A stretch of DNA of 64,000 nucleotides from Nerophis ophidion (GCF_033978795.1 NC_084630.1:6491897-6555896); one strand, 5' to 3'; counted from the stretch's first letter, positions 21,321 to 33,507 are shown. The notes: generated by a model not told the origin, from the sequence alone. Made by a program: numbers and translations.

Positions 21321-22937
21321 TATTTTCCGGACCATAGGGCGCACCGGATTATAAGGCGCACTGCCGACCAATGGTGTATTTTTTTCATATATAAAGCGCC
21401 CCGGATTATAGGTCGGATTACAGGAGTAGAATTTTGTATTATTTTTTTCTAAATTGAAAACACTTCCTTGTGGTTTACATAACATGTAATGGTGGTTCTA
21501 GGGCCAAAATTTTGCAGGGATTTTTTTTACAGATCATCTTCAAGCCACTTTCAGACAGTCTCTTCTAGTTGCGCCGTTTTGTGGGCGATCTTATTTACGT
21601 GGTTCACCTTCGACAGCGTCTTCTCCCCGTCATCTTTGTTGTAGCGGTGTAGCGTGCAAGGATGGGAGGGGAAAAAGTGTCAAAAGATGGAGCTAACAGT
21701 TTTTATGACATTCAGACTTTACTTAAATAAATAACGGAGCAGCATCTTCTCATCTGGAAACAACTCAGGAAATGTGTCCCCTGAAAAACCGTCCGACCGG
21801 AACTCTCCAATTTCCTTGGGTGAACTCACTATGCCAGTATGTTTTAGTGCTTTCATGGCGAGTTTACTGACAGATATAAGTATAACTTTACATTACTTAA
21901 TATTAGAAATGGCAGTAACGAAGGATGAATGTCCCATACCAAGAAAAATAAGAAGCTTATCGACTATGGTGGCTTATGCAGATCCCAAATACAGATCAGC
22001 AGCTACCAGAAGGTCAGAAAAGTTGCTTTTACATAATATTGCGGAACAAAACGCCAGATAATGTCTTACCTTAAACATACCATAATAATGTGTAATGTTC
22101 TGTATTTTCAATGGAATATGTACACATTTGTAACAAGAAGATAACACTTGAAGATAGAGAAAAAAGAAGCACGGAATTTTTCAGAACTTATGCAGATCCC
22201 AAATTCAGATTAGCAGGTACCAGAAGGTAAGAAAAGTTGCTTTTGCAAAATATTGCAAAAACAAAACAGCAGATAATATATCTTACCTTATACACACACC
22301 ATAATAAATGATAAATGGGTTGTACTTGTATAGCGCTTTTCTACCTTCAAGGTACTCAAAGCGCTTTGACACTACTTCCACATTTACCCATTCACACACA
22401 CATTCACACACTGATGGAGGGAGCTGCCATGCAAGGCGCTAACCAGCACCCATCAGGAGCAAGGGTGAAGTGTCTTGCTCAGGACACAACGGACGTGACG
22501 AGGTTGGTACTAGGTGGGAATTGAACCAGGGACGCTCGGGTTGCGCACGGCCACTCTCCCCACTGCGCCACGCCGTCCCTATAATAAGACTCTTATGTTT
22601 AATGCGACAACAATCCTTCAAGCGGTGTATTCATAGCTTACCAAAGTCATACTAAAACATTTTGATGTATTTTTGAGGGCCGTGTCTAACTTTCTATATT
22701 TTCAATGCAAACTTAAAATGTTGGTGTTTACTTGGGACATATTATATAGCTGTATACACTTATCTCTTGTTTGACTGGTCACACTTATCTCCACCATGTA
22801 CCAAATAAAAAAGCTTTGAGGTGAGTAAGCTCAACCAAACTTATTCCTTACATGAGGAGCACCGGGTTATAAGGCGCACTGTTGAGTTTTGAGGGAGAAA
22901 AAAAGGATTTTAAGTGCGCCCCATAGTCCGGAAAATA
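21321..22937. mobile_element. MITE with TATTTTCCGGAC termini
   Basis: Inverted ends TATTTTCCGGACCATAGGGC and ATAGTCCGGAAAATA, each followed by GCGCACCGGATTATAAGGCG-type subterminal repeats. The internal sequence has two diverged direct copies (TATGCAGATCCCAAATACAG near 21974, TATGCAGATCCCAAATTCAG near 22189). A SINE-B lies inside at 22308. No transposase is visible. The right end recurs at 52160-52476. Confidence 0.8.
22308..22580 (-). mobile_element. SINE-B (tRNA-derived)
   Basis: The minus strand starts GGGACGGCGTGGCGCAGTGG (box A region) with box B GGTTCAATTCCC. It continues with TGTCCTGAGCAAGACACTTC and ends in AGCGCTATACAAGTACAACC. Full length. Confidence 0.92.
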
Positions 22938-23337
22938 CGATACTCATGACTAGTGACTTAAAAGTAAGTTGCATTACAATATTGTTGTCTCTGAATTTAG
23001 TTACACTCACCTAAACAAAAGCATACTTCTAGAACGGGGATTCTCAAAATGTGGTACTTTTAAATATACTTTTTGAATAAAACATCTGCCTTGTTTTTAA
23101 TGAATACTTAGGCCTACTACGTTGTTTAAAAAAGAAGTACTGAAGAAGTACGAGGAGGAAAGAGAGTGATGTCTTCAGCACAGAACGATGAGAGAGAGGT
23201 GTATGGTCAGAGAATGTTTGGGCCCGTGTGTGTGTTTTGTCTCGTCTTGTCTCATAGTATTTTGTTAGTGTATAGGAGTTTTTCATGTTTTTGTTTATAG
23301 AGTATTCTTCTCGTATTATATCGTGTATGTTAAATGT

Positions 23338-23473
23338 GGAATGAGTGAGAGGGGTTGGGCTATTATAAGCATCTGCTTCATCCAACCCCTTTTCAAGCCT
23401 TGCATGAATATATTTTTGTAAATAAAAAACTGTGTCTAGTTGTACTGTGCAGGTTTGAAATAAATGTTTCAAT
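23338..23473 (+). repeat. LINE 3' tail, Rex1-like
   Basis: GAGGGGTTGGGCTATTATAA, CATCCAACCCCTTTTCAAGC, then TGAAATAAATGTTTCAATCA: a stem-loop-like 3' UTR and end resembling the LINE at 49255. The hAT-5 copy starts directly after it. Confidence 0.5.
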
Positions 23474-24541
23474 CATACTTGCCAACCCTCCCGGATTTTC
23501 CGGTAGAGTCCCGAAATTCAGCGCCTCTCCCGAAAACCTCCCGGGAGAAATTTTTTCCCGAAAATCTCCCGAAATTCAGGCGGAGCTGGAGGCCACGCCC
23601 CCCTCCAGCTTCATGCGGACCTCAGTGACGTGTCTGAGAGCGTGTCTGCCCAATGACGTTATAACTGCAGAATGATCGAGGGAGAGTTCTTGGTTTCTTA
23701 TGTGGGTTTATTGTTCGGCAGTTTCATTAACGTCCTCCCAGCACAGTAACAACACACAACAACAGCAGTCACATTTACGTCCACCACTCTAAAGTAAGGC
23801 AGTTTGTCTGCCGTAAACAGCATGTGACACTCTTAAACAGGACAAGACTGTCATCTACTGTACATGCACCAGCACAACACTTCCAGGCAACTTCAAACCT
23901 TTATCCTCCTACATTCTCATCCCATCTCCCCGGATTGTAAATAACCTAATGTAAATAACCGAATGTATTTCTAATGTATATACTTGTTCTTATGCTATGT
24001 GAACTCACTATGTTCTCTGCTGGGTGTACATATCCTACTAAGTCACACCTACACTGTTTCAATTGTTGATGCAATTGTTGATGACTGAAGTACTGATATC
24101 AACCAAATCTCCTCATCCCACCCCCCGGATTGTAAATAATGTAAATAATCCAATGTATATACTATGATGATTAACTTGTGTGATGACTGTATTATGCTGA
24201 TAGTATATATTTGTACCACGACTTAAACAAGTTGAAAAACTTATTGCGGTATTACCATTTAGTGGTCGATTGTACGGAATATGAGATAGGCGCCAGCACC
24301 CCCCCACGACCCCAAAAGGGAATAAGCGGTAGAAAATGGATGGATCGATGTACTGTACTGTGCAATCTACTAATAAAAGTTTCAATCAATCATGCATATG
24401 TGACAATAACATCTACTTTAGAAAGTGCAGTGCACAACTGCGAACACAAAAGCTGAAAATAACCACGCCCCCAACCACGCCCTCGGCCCCGACCACGCCC
24501 CCCACCTCCCGAAATCGGAGGTCTCAAGGTAGGCAAGTATG
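23474..24541. mobile_element. hAT-5 (CATACTTGCCAACC) non-autonomous copy
   Basis: Ends CATACTTGCCAACCCTCCCG and AGGTAGGCAAGTATG, flanked by GTTTCAAT (23466-23473) and ATTTCAAT (24542-24549), 7 of 8. Subterminal CCCGAAATTCAG repeats are family-specific. It contains a LINE-X fragment. Confidence 0.85.
24035..24395 (+). repeat. LINE-X 3' fragment with SINE-C piece inside
   Basis: It runs from CACCTACACTGTTTCAATTG to the TCAATCAATC tail. A 3' piece of SINE-C (AGATAGGCGCCAGCACCCCC to AAAATGGATGGATCG, 24282-24350) splits GGAATATG from ATGTACTG, giving a short ATG duplication. Confidence 0.8.
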
Positions 24542-24989
24542 ATTTCAATTCAATACGATATTATTTGTAATGTTGGTCATTATGTCAGTACCAAATAAGG
24601 AGGACAATCCATTTAGCGTGTGGATCATGGGTGTCAAACTCTGGCCCAAATTCGGCCCGCCATGTAATTTATTTTGGCCCTTGAGGCGATATTAAATTAA
24701 CATTAGAGCTGGCCCGCCGGTATTATACAGCAGCGGTGCATTCACCGCTAATTCTAATACTTGCCAACCCTCACAAATTTTCCCAGGAGACTCCCGAATT
24801 TCAGTGCCCCCCCCACGAAAATCTACCGGAACAACCATTCTCCCGAATTTCTCCCGATTTCCACTTGGACAACAATATCGGCGTCGTGCCTTAAAGGTAC
24901 TGCTTTTAGCGTCCTCTACAACCTGTTGTCATGTCCGCTTTTCCGCCATACAATCAGCGTGCCGGCCCAGTCATGTACTATATGCGGAT

Positions 24990-25115
<126 letters not shown>

Positions 25116-25213
25116 AGTGACTGCAAAGCATACTTGGTCAACAGTCATACAGGTCACACTGAGGGTGGCCGTATAAACAACTTTAACACTGTTACAAATG
25201 TGCACCACACTGT

Positions 25214-25455
25214 GAAGTGAAGTGAATTATATTTTATATAGCGCTTTTTCTCTAGTGACTCAAAGCGCTTTACATAGTGAAACCCAATATCTAAGTTACA
25301 TTTAAACCAGTGTGGGTGGCACTGGGAGCAGGTGGGTAAAGTGTCTTGCCCAAGGACACAACAGCAGTGACTAGGATGGCGGACGCGGGAATCGAACCTG
25401 CAACCCTCAAGTTGCTGGACACGGCCACTCTACCAACCGAGCTAAACCGCCCCAC
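25214..25455 (-). mobile_element. SINE-A, full length
   Basis: The minus strand begins GGGGCGGTTTAGCTCGGTTG with box B GGTTCGATTCC and ends in the CACTTCACTTCAC tail. It interrupts hAT-1 between CACACTGTGAA and ACACCAAACAAG. Confidence 0.92.
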
Positions 25456-25850
25456 ACCAAACAAGAATGACCAACACATTTTGGGAGAACATCCGCACTG
25501 TAACACAACATACCCAGAACCCCTTGCAGCACTAACTCTTCCGGGACACTACAATATACACCCCCGCTACCAACAAACCTCGATTTTGCATGTCAGCATA
25601 AAGTTATATAAGCATTGTTTGTTCAATATGCAATGCAAAACTTGTTTGGGTCCCTATTAAAAGGTTAAATTGTTGAACTTTGGCCCCCGGTTTTGTTCAT
25701 TTTAGAATTTTGGCCCACTTTGTATTTGAGTTTGACACCCCTGGTGTAGAGTTTCATAAATATGCAGAATACATGCTGATCATCAAAACACCAGCAATAC
25801 CGGGAGGTGAAAATGCAAATATGATTATCTGGCAAAATCATGGTGAGTTA

Positions 25851-25964
25851 TCCATCCATCCATCCATTTTCTACCGCTTGTCCCTTTTGGGGCTGCGGGG
25901 GAAGCTGGAGCCTATTTTATGAAGATTAAAACTGTTCTGCAACCGCTGTTTTGCCTACATATTT

Positions 25965-25997
<33 letters not shown>
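25851..25997 (-). repeat. SINE-C tail fragment and poly-A run
   Basis: 25851-25918 is the 3' end of SINE-C (minus strand ...GACAAGCGGTAGAAAATGGA plus TGGA repeats). 25968-25997 is a pure A run next to it. Confidence 0.75.
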
Positions 25998-26000
<3 letters not shown>

Positions 26001-26139
26001 ACGTGCAATCTGGCAGTTTGCAGAGATGGCTGTGAGAAAGGAGCTTGTCCAATTTTTATGTACTGTCCCCCCCCCAAAAAACAAGACATACGGTAGGGCT
26101 GGGTGGTATATTTTAGAAAGCGGTATATATTTTGTGTAA

Positions 26140-26405
26140 ACACAAAGTAGCTGAAGTGCACAAGGAACACGCAACATCAGGAAAAGGCAAACAAGAGCCG
26201 AGGCTCGAGGTCTGGTTTATGAAGGTGCCTGATTGGCAACGTGGATCAGGTGAGTCCAGATTGCCAATCAGAGACAGGTGAGGGTGAGAGCGCTCAAGCC
26301 AGAAGTAAAATGAAAAAAAAAAAAAGAAAGCACCAGAAAGGAACTTAATAGAAAAATAGGGAACTTTACAAAATAAAGTCAGGCCAGACAATAGAGATCC
26401 TGACA
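26140..26405 (-). mobile_element. Possible LTR fragment
   Basis: It ends in AGAGATCCTGACA and has a composition and layout (GATTGGCAACGTGGATCAGG, ACAGGTGAGGGTGAGAGCGC, GGAACTTAATAG) like the LTR at 46672-47763. The other terminus and a target duplication are not visible. Confidence 0.4.
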
Positions 26406-26439
26406 AAACTATCATTTATCAACTTTATAGTCATGGTGT

Positions 26440-26655
26440 AATTGATTTTGAACACACATATACAACATGGTACATCATATAATCTGCATATTTTCATTTC
26501 TCTTTACAACATGTTTGAAAAGGAGTAGAAAGAAGCAAGGCTGATTCGATCCTTCCCCTTTTCCAATTCATACCAACACATTTCTTCAGTTTCTCTTAAG
26601 CCCGTCATGATTTGCAACATGAGATAAATATCTCATTTTAAAGATACAGTTACAA
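26440..26655 (-). repeat. Rex1-like LINE 3' UTR fragment
   Basis: On the minus strand it has GGAAAAGGGGAAGGATCGAA and CTTTCTACTCCTTTTCAAAC, resembling the 3' UTR of the LINE at 49255-51162. No ORF remains. Confidence 0.5.
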
Positions 26656-26658
26656 TTT

Positions 26659-26931
26659 AAAGTACCACTGATAGTCACACACACACACACTAGGTGTGGT
26701 GAAATTAACCTTCTGCATTTGACCCATACCCTTGTTCCACCCCCTGGGAGGTGAGGGGAGCAGTGAGCAGCAGTGGTGGCCACGCCCGGGAATAATATTT
26801 GATGATTTAACCCCCAATTCCAACCTTTGATGCTGAGTGCCAAGCAGGGAGGTAACAGGTCCCATTTTTATAGTCTTTGGTATGACTCGGCCGGGGTTTG
26901 AACTCACGGCCTACCACTGAGCAGGTTTTGT
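26659..26931 (-). mobile_element. SINE-D (tRNA-derived), slightly 5'-truncated
   Basis: The minus strand has box B GAGTTCAAACCCC, then GAGTCATACCAAAGACTATA, CTCACTGCTCCCCTCACCTC, and ends GACTATCAGTGGTACTTTAA. The box A part (GGCCTAGTGGTTAGAG in the copy at 43557) is partly missing. Confidence 0.85.
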
Positions 26932-27050
26932 CTATTTTTTTTTCTGCAAAGTTGAAGATATTTATCAATATTCTGCTTCCTTGTTCTTTGGAAACACTTG
27001 AAGTTTGATCAGCCTATTAAATTGGACCCAATCAGGACATTGTTTGACAT

Positions 27051-27424
27051 GCATCCATCCATTTTCTACCGCTTGTCCCTTTTTTGGGGGTGGCTTGACA
27101 TTTAATTATACATACTGATATGCCCAAGGTCTTAAGTGTTCTACGTGCATAAGCTACCTTCTCCTCCGAGGTTATATTTTTTCTTGGGGGCGGTATAGCT
27201 CGGTCGGTAGAGTGGCCGTGCCAGCAACTTGAGGGTTGCAGGTTCAATTCCCGCTTCCGCCACCCTAGTCACTGCCGTTGTGTCCTTGGGCAAGGCACTT
27301 TACCCACCTGCTCCCAGTGCCACCCACACTGGTTTAAATGTAACTTAGATATTGGGTTTCACTATGTTAAAGCACTTTGAGTCACTAGAGAAAAGCGCTA
27401 TATAAATAAAATTCACTTCACTTC
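27051..27424 (+). mobile_element. SINE-C tail fragment (27051-27087) and SINE-A (27186-27424)
   Basis: The first is a short reversed SINE-C end (CATCCATCCATTTTCTACCG). The second is a full-length SINE-A with TAGCTCGGTCGGTAGAG, GGTTCAATTCCCG and the AAAAGCGCTATATAAATAAA tail. Confidence 0.88.
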
Positions 27425-27656
27425 TTTTTTTTGAGAATAATTGTTGTACATTCTTGGGTAGCAGGTTCTAATTTGCTCCGTGCATAATTTTAGCTGTTAG
27501 TAAACGTGATAAATAAAGTATTGAGAGGGTTGTCTTGTTTTTTATTTTCCTCTTAAAATGTAAAACACAACTATTAACCTTGTTTTTAATAAATTTACTT
27601 TTAACAGTGGTTTACCTTTTTACACATGATTGTTTTGTTTTCTCCAACTTTTAATA

Positions 27657-28847
27657 CAGGGGTCACCAACGCGGTCCCCGCGGGCACCAGGTAGCCCGTA
27701 AGGACCAGATGAGTCGCCCGCTGGCCTGTTCTAAAAATAGCTCAAATAGCAGCACTTACCAGTGAGCTGCCTCTATTTTTAAAATTGTATTTATTTACTA
27801 GCAAGCTGGTCTGGCTTTGCTCAACATTTTTCATTCTAAGAGAGACAAAACTCAAAAAGAATTTGAAAATCCAAGAAAATATTTCAGACTTGTTCTTCAC
27901 TTATTCAAATAAATTCATTTGTTGTTTTTACTTTGCTTCTTATAACTTTCAGACAGACAATTTAAGAGAAAAAAATACAACCTTAAAAATGATTTTAGGA
28001 TTTTTAAACACATATACATTTTTACCTTTTAAATCCCTTCCTCTTCTTTTCTGACAATTTAATATAATTTTAAAGTAAATAAATTTTTTTATTGTAAAGA
28101 ATAATAAATACATTTTAATTTAATTCTTCATTATAGCTTCTGTTTTTTCGACGAGGAATATTTGTGAAATATTTCTTCAAACTTGTTATGATTAAAATTC
28201 AAAAAAAATATTCTGGTAAGTCTAGAAAATCTGTAAAATCTAATTTAAATCTTATTTCAAAGTCTTTTAAATTTCTTTAAAAATTGATTGTCCTGGAAAA
28301 TCTAGAAGAATTAATGATTTGTCTTTGTTGGAAATATAGCTTGGTCCAATTTGTTATATATTCTAACAAAATGCAGATTGGATTTTAACCTATTTAAAAC
28401 ATGTCATCAAAATTCTCTAAAATCAATTTTAATCAGGAAAAATTACTAATGATGTTCCATAAATTAAAAGATTCGAATTAGGTAGATTTTCTCTTCTTTT
28501 TTTCGGTTGAATTTTGAATTTTAAAGAGTCGAAATTGATAATAAAGTACGTTTCAAAATTTAATTTTCTTTTTTTTTTTCCTGTTTTCTCCTCTTTTAAA
28601 CCGTTCAATTAAGTGTTTTTTTCATCATTTATTCTCTACAAAAAAAAACTTCCGTAAAAGGAAAAAAAAATGTACGACGGCAAGAACCATTTTTTAAAAT
28701 ATATATATATTTTTTTTTTATTAAAGGTAAATCGAGCAAATTGGCTATTTCAGGCAATTTATTTAAGTGTGTATCAAACTGGTAGCCCTTCACATTAATC
28801 AGTACCCAAGAAGTAGCTCTTGGTTTCAAAAAGGTTGGTGACCCCTG
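27657..28847. mobile_element. hAT-6 non-autonomous element
   Basis: Ends CAGGGGTCACCAACGCGGTC and AAGGTTGGTGACCCCTG, a 14-bp terminal inverted repeat. Flanks TTTTAATA (27649-27656) and ATTTAATA (28848-28855) agree at 7 of 8 bases. The body is AT-rich with many diverged AAATTT-type segments and no ORF of note. Confidence 0.9.
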
Positions 28848-28883
28848 ATTTAATACATTTCCTTGAGGTCTACATAACATGTA

Positions 28884-29123
28884 ATTAGATAGTACTTTAT
28901 TTATTCCGTCAGGAGAGTTCCTTCAGTATCCATCTGTCCATTTTCTACAACTTATTTCCTTTTGGGGTGGCGGGGGGCGCCGCCGCCTATATCAGCTACA
29001 ATCGGGCGGAAGGCGGGGTACACCCTGGACAAGTCGCCACCTCATCGCTGGGCCAGCACAGATAGACAGACAACATTCACACACTAGGGCACCTGGGGAT
29101 AGATAGGTTGATTGGCAACACAT
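28884..29123 (-). repeat. TIR-element end fragment and partial SINE-C
   Basis: 28884-28925 repeats the left end of the element at 17259. 28926-29123 is SINE-C reversed, from the TGGA tail back through GGTGGCGACTTGTCCAGGGT and CTGTCTGTCTATCTGTGCTG to TTGCCAATCAACC, then truncated. It lacks the tRNA-like head. Confidence 0.8.
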
Positions 29124-29160
29124 GTAATGTAATTTTGTCAAATTTTAGTATATATCTTGT

Positions 29161-30978
29161 TAGGGTCCGCCCTGCCTATGGCAAAGGACTCCACAGGAGT
29201 CCTTTGCCATAGGCAGGGACCCTATTGAAACTCTCCGTTTTATTATTATTATTCTTTCTTTCTTTATTCCGCACCGTCGCACCCCAATTTCACCCCCTTA
29301 ACATGCTTCAAAACTCACCAAAGTTGACACACACGTCGGTCTACCGTGACACCCCAACATATTAAGCAACCAAACCCCAAAAATGAAAATTGCGCGCTAG
29401 CGCCCCCTAGGAAGAGACAAAAAACAGACTGCTCGTAACTTCCGTTAGGAATGTCGTAGAGACATGAAACAAAAACCTCTGTGTAGGTCTGACTTAGACC
29501 TACATTTCCAATAAAAAACGTCTATACCCAAAATCAACAGAAATTTTGCAAAAACTTATTCAAAGCAAAATTTTCCCCAAAAAATGCTATTTTTGCCTCT
29601 TTGAGCTGCAATTTGACCCCCTTAAAATGCTTCAAAACTCACCAAACTTGGCACACACATCAGGACTGGCAAAAATTGCGATCTAGTGAAAAAAACAAAC
29701 CTTAAAACTCAAAATTGCGCTCTATTGCAATTTTTGAATAAAACACAGACAAAAACTGCTCCTAGGAAGAGGAAACAGATAAAACTGCTTGTAACTTCTG
29801 GTAGGAATGTCGGACAGACATGAAACAAAAACCTCAATGTAGGTCTCACTTAGACCTACATTTTGATATCAGGCATCTTTCAGTTAAAATAAACAGGAAG
29901 TTGGCAATTACCCCTTCAAAATAAAAGTTTTGTAAAAAGCCGTCACCTTTTTCCAGACAAAACTGCTTGTTACTTCTGTTAGGAATGTCGTAGAGACATG
30001 AAACAAAGACCTCTATGTTGGTCTGACTAAGACCAGGGCTTCAGTCGCGGGGGCAGCAGCCAAAGCGGAGCGGCCAAAGGCGGACCCGACCAACGCTGCT
30101 TGCAGCTTTAATTATTATTATTCTTTCTTTCTTTATTCGGCACCGTCGCACCCCAATTTCACCCCCTTAACATGCTTCAAAACTCACCAAAGTTGACACA
30201 CACGTCGGTCTACCGTGACACCCCAACATATCAAGCAACCAAACCCCAAAAATGAAAATTGCGCGCTAGCGCCCCCTAGGAAGAGACAAAAAACAGACTG
30301 CTCGTAACTTCCGTTAGGAATGTCGTAGAGACATGAAACAAAAACCTCTGTGTAGGTCTGACTTAGACCTACATTTCCAATAAAAAACGTCTATACCCAA
30401 AATCAACAGAAAGTTTGCAAAAACTCATTCAAAGCAAAATTTTCCCCCAAAAATGCTATTTTTGCCTCTTTGAGCTGCAATTTGACCCCCTTAAAATGCT
30501 TCAAAACTCACCAAACTTGGCACACACATCAGGACTGGCAGAAATTGCGATCTAGTGAAAAAAACAAACCTTAAAACTCAAAATTGCACTCTATTGCAAT
30601 TTTTGAATAAAACAGAGAAAACTGCTCCTAGGAAGAGGAAACAGATAAAACTGCTTGTAACTTCTGGTAGGAATGTCGGACGGACATGAAACAAAAACCT
30701 CAATGTAGGTCTCACTTAGACCTACATTTTGATATCAGGCATCTTTCAGTTAAAATAAACAGGAAGTTGGCAATTATCCCTTCAAAATAAAAGTTTTGTA
30801 AAAAGCCGTCACCTTTTTCCAGACAAAACTGCTTGTAACTTCTGTTAGGAATGTCGTAGAGACATGAAACAAAGACCTCTATGTTGGTCTGACTAAGACC
30901 AGGGCTTCAGTCGCGGGGGCAGCAGCCAAAGCGGAGCGGCCAAAGGCGGACCCGACCAACGCTGCTTGCAGCTTTAAT
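29161..30978. repeat. Unclassified repeat: 5' hairpin plus two near-identical ~867-bp units
   Basis: 29171-29192 and 29196-29217 form a perfect 22-bp inverted repeat around ACA. Two direct units follow. GCACCGTCGCACCCCAATTT begins at 29271 and 30140, and GCTGCTTGCAGCTTTAAT ends them at about 30112 and 30978. Differences between units are few (a handful of substitutions and one short indel near 30610). Recurrent internal words are GCGCCCCCTAGGAA, GGTAGGAATGTCG and ACTTAGACCTACATTT. No ORF, LTR or terminal inverted repeat is evident. A third copy is at 36345-37940. Confidence 0.8.
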
Positions 30979-31623
30979 TTGACCTTTATCTTACTTAGAC
31001 TTCAGTTTTTGCAGTGTACCGGTATACCGTACAACCCTTTGCTGTCATGTTAGTTTATTTACAATAATTCACAAAAAACTATTCCTATTTGAACAAATAA
31101 CTCGTAACGATTGCTTTACGGAGTGAAAAAGAGCCTGGTTGCTAACAGAAAGGTTTTTGCCTTGTCGGCAGATTTCACAGCTCAGCCAATTACAGCCAAA
31201 CTGATGGGCAGACACGCACGCTTACTGACTAACGAACTGTCACTCCACGTTCCTCCGGCGCCATCTTGACACCTAAAACCCCCCAGTGAGCCATCACCTC
31301 TGTTTTAAGTCCCCGGTCGGTTTCACTTCAGCTTTACATCCACCAGGTGAGGAAAAGAAGCACGTTCCCCCTCTTGTGTCGGTTCCTAATTCCAGATTAT
31401 AAATTATTCATGGGACAACTTTGACGAACAATGCACGCCATAAAGCAAGGGTGTCAAACTCAAATACAGAGTGGGCCAACATTTTAAACGGAACAAAGCT
31501 GCGGGCCAAGGTTGAACAAATTAACCTTTTAATAGGGACCCAAACAAGTTCTGCATTAAATATTGAACAAGCAAGGCTTTTATAACTGCAAAATCAAGTT
31601 TCAAATAATAATAATAATGATCG

Positions 31624-31861
31624 TGGGGCGGCATAGCTCGGTTGGTAGAGTGGCCGTGCCAGCAACTTGAGGGTTGCAGGTTCGATTCCCGCTTGTGCCA
31701 TCCTAGTTACTGCCGTTGTGTCCTTGGGCAAGACACTTTACCCACCTGCTCCCAGTGCCACCCACACTGGTTTAAATGTAACTTAGATATTGGGTGTCAC
31801 TATATAAAGCGCTTTGAGTCACTTGAGAAAAAGCGCTATATAAATATAATTCACTTCACTT
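31624..31861 (+). mobile_element. SINE-A, full length
   Basis: Head GGGGCGGCATAGCTCGGTTG, box B GGTTCGATTCC, tail AAAAAGCGCTATATAAATAT and AATTCACTTCACTT. It is inserted after an AATAAT run of hAT-1. Confidence 0.93.
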
Positions 31862-32570
31862 AAAACAATATCAATGGCATATGAAACAGAATTTAAATAA
31901 AATTGTCATGCCTTTTTTTTATATTTGCAATGTTCTGAGGTAAATATCAAATTTTTTCCACAGGCTAATAATACATTTGAAAATAAAATAACAATAATGA
32001 ATGAACCGAACATTCAAGCTTTGAACTAGCAAGAGAAAATGCATGAATAAAACGTTAATTATTGGTGAGTTTGCTGGAAGTTTAGAGCTGCAAGGGGTTC
32101 TGGGTATTTGTTGTGTTCACCCGAAATGTGTTTGCCATTCTTGTTTGGTGTGGGTTCAAAGTGTGGCGCATATTTGTAACAGTGCTAAAGTTGTTTATAC
32201 GGCCACCCTCAGTGTGACCTGTATGGCTGTTGACCAAGTACCTTTATAGTGACATGCAAAATGAAGTTTCAAATAATACTAATAATGATTAAAAAAATAT
32301 CAATGGCATATGAAACAAAATGTAAGTAAAATTGTTATGCCTTTTTTTTATATTTGCAATCTTCTGAGGTAAATATCACATTTTTTCCACAGGCTAATAA
32401 TACATTTGAAAATAAAATAACGATAATGAATGAACCAAACATTCAAGCTTTGAACTAGCAAGAGAAAATGCATGAATAAAACGTTAATTATTGGTGAGTT
32501 TGCTGGAAGTTTAGAGCTGCAAGGGGTTCTGGGTATTTGTTGTGTTCACCCGAAATGTGTTTGTCATCAC

Positions 32571-32944
32571 GGTGGTAGAGGGGTTAGTGCGTCTGCCTCA
32601 CAATACGAAGGTCCTGCAGTCCTGGGTTCAAATCCAGGCTCGGGATCTTTCTGTGTGGAGTTTGCATGTTCTCCCCGTGAATGCGTGGGTTCCCTCCGGG
32701 TACTCCGGCTTCCTCCCACTTCCAAAGACATGCACCTGGGGATAGGTTGATTGGCAACACTAAATTGGCCCTAGTGTGTGAATGTGAGAGTGAATGTTGT
32801 CTGTCTATCTGTGTTGGCCCTGCGATGAGGTGGCGACTTGTCCAGGATGTACCCCACCTTCCGCCCGATTGTAGCTGAGATAGGCGCCAGCGCCCCCCGC
32901 GACCCCGAACGGGAATAAGCGGCAGAAAATGGATGGATGGATGG
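32571..32944 (+). mobile_element. SINE-C (tRNA-derived, RTE-like tail)
   Basis: Box A region GGGTTAGTGCGTCTGCC and box B GGGTTCAAATCC precede the body (TTTGCATGTTCTCCCCGTGA, GGATAGGTTGATTGGCAACA). The 3' end is GGGAATAAGCGGCAGAAAAT plus GGAT repeats. That end resembles the Rex3 3' end (GGATAAGCGGAAGAAGATGG at 61050), so mobilisation by RTE machinery is inferred. It splits hAT-1 between GTTTGTCAT and TCTTGTTTGG. Confidence 0.92.
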
Positions 32945-33507
32945 ATTCTTGTTTGGTGTGGGTTCACAGTGTGGCGCATATTTGTAACAGTGCTAAAGTT
33001 GTTTATACGGACACCCTCAGTGTGACCTGTATGGCTGTTGACCAAGTATGCATTGCATTCACTTGTGTGTGTGTAAAAGCCTCAAATATTATGTGACACG
33101 CTGTTAGTATGGAGGAAAAGCGGACGTGACGACAGGTTGTAGAGAATGCTAAAGGCAGTGCCTTAAAGACACGCCCCCAATATAGTTGTCCAGGTGGAAA
33201 TCGGTAGAAATTCGGGAGAATGGTTGCCCCTGGAGATTTTCGGGAGGGTATCTGAACTTCGGGTGTCTACCGGGAAAATTAGGAGGGTTGGCAAGTATGA
33301 GTATTAGCGCTGAATGCGGTGTTACAGCGGCACCGGCGGGCCAGCTCTAATGCTAAATTGAAATTGACTCAAGGGCCAAATTAAATTACACGGCGGGCCA
33401 GATTTGGCCCGTGGGCCAGAGTTTGACACCCATGCCATAAAGATTCCTTCGGACAGTAAAGATGTGAAAAAAAAGGGGTAAATGTATGCTGAATGGAGCA
33501 CTCCATC

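Larger units (their letters stand above)
31446..33434. mobile_element. hAT-1 copy with internal duplication
   Basis: Ends CAAGGGTGTCAAACTC and GAGTTTGACACCCATG with the exact target duplication CCATAAAG (31438-31445, 33435-33442). About 650 bp is duplicated in tandem: GCAAAATCAAGTTTCAAATA at 31590 recurs at about 32256, both running to a GTATGGCTGTTGACCAAGTA block. The first unit holds a SINE-A and the second a SINE-C. No transposase. Confidence 0.93.

Noticed and set aside
29161..30978. CRISPR-like array
   Set aside because: Only two long direct units exist, with no short repeats and regular spacers, and the genome is a fish.
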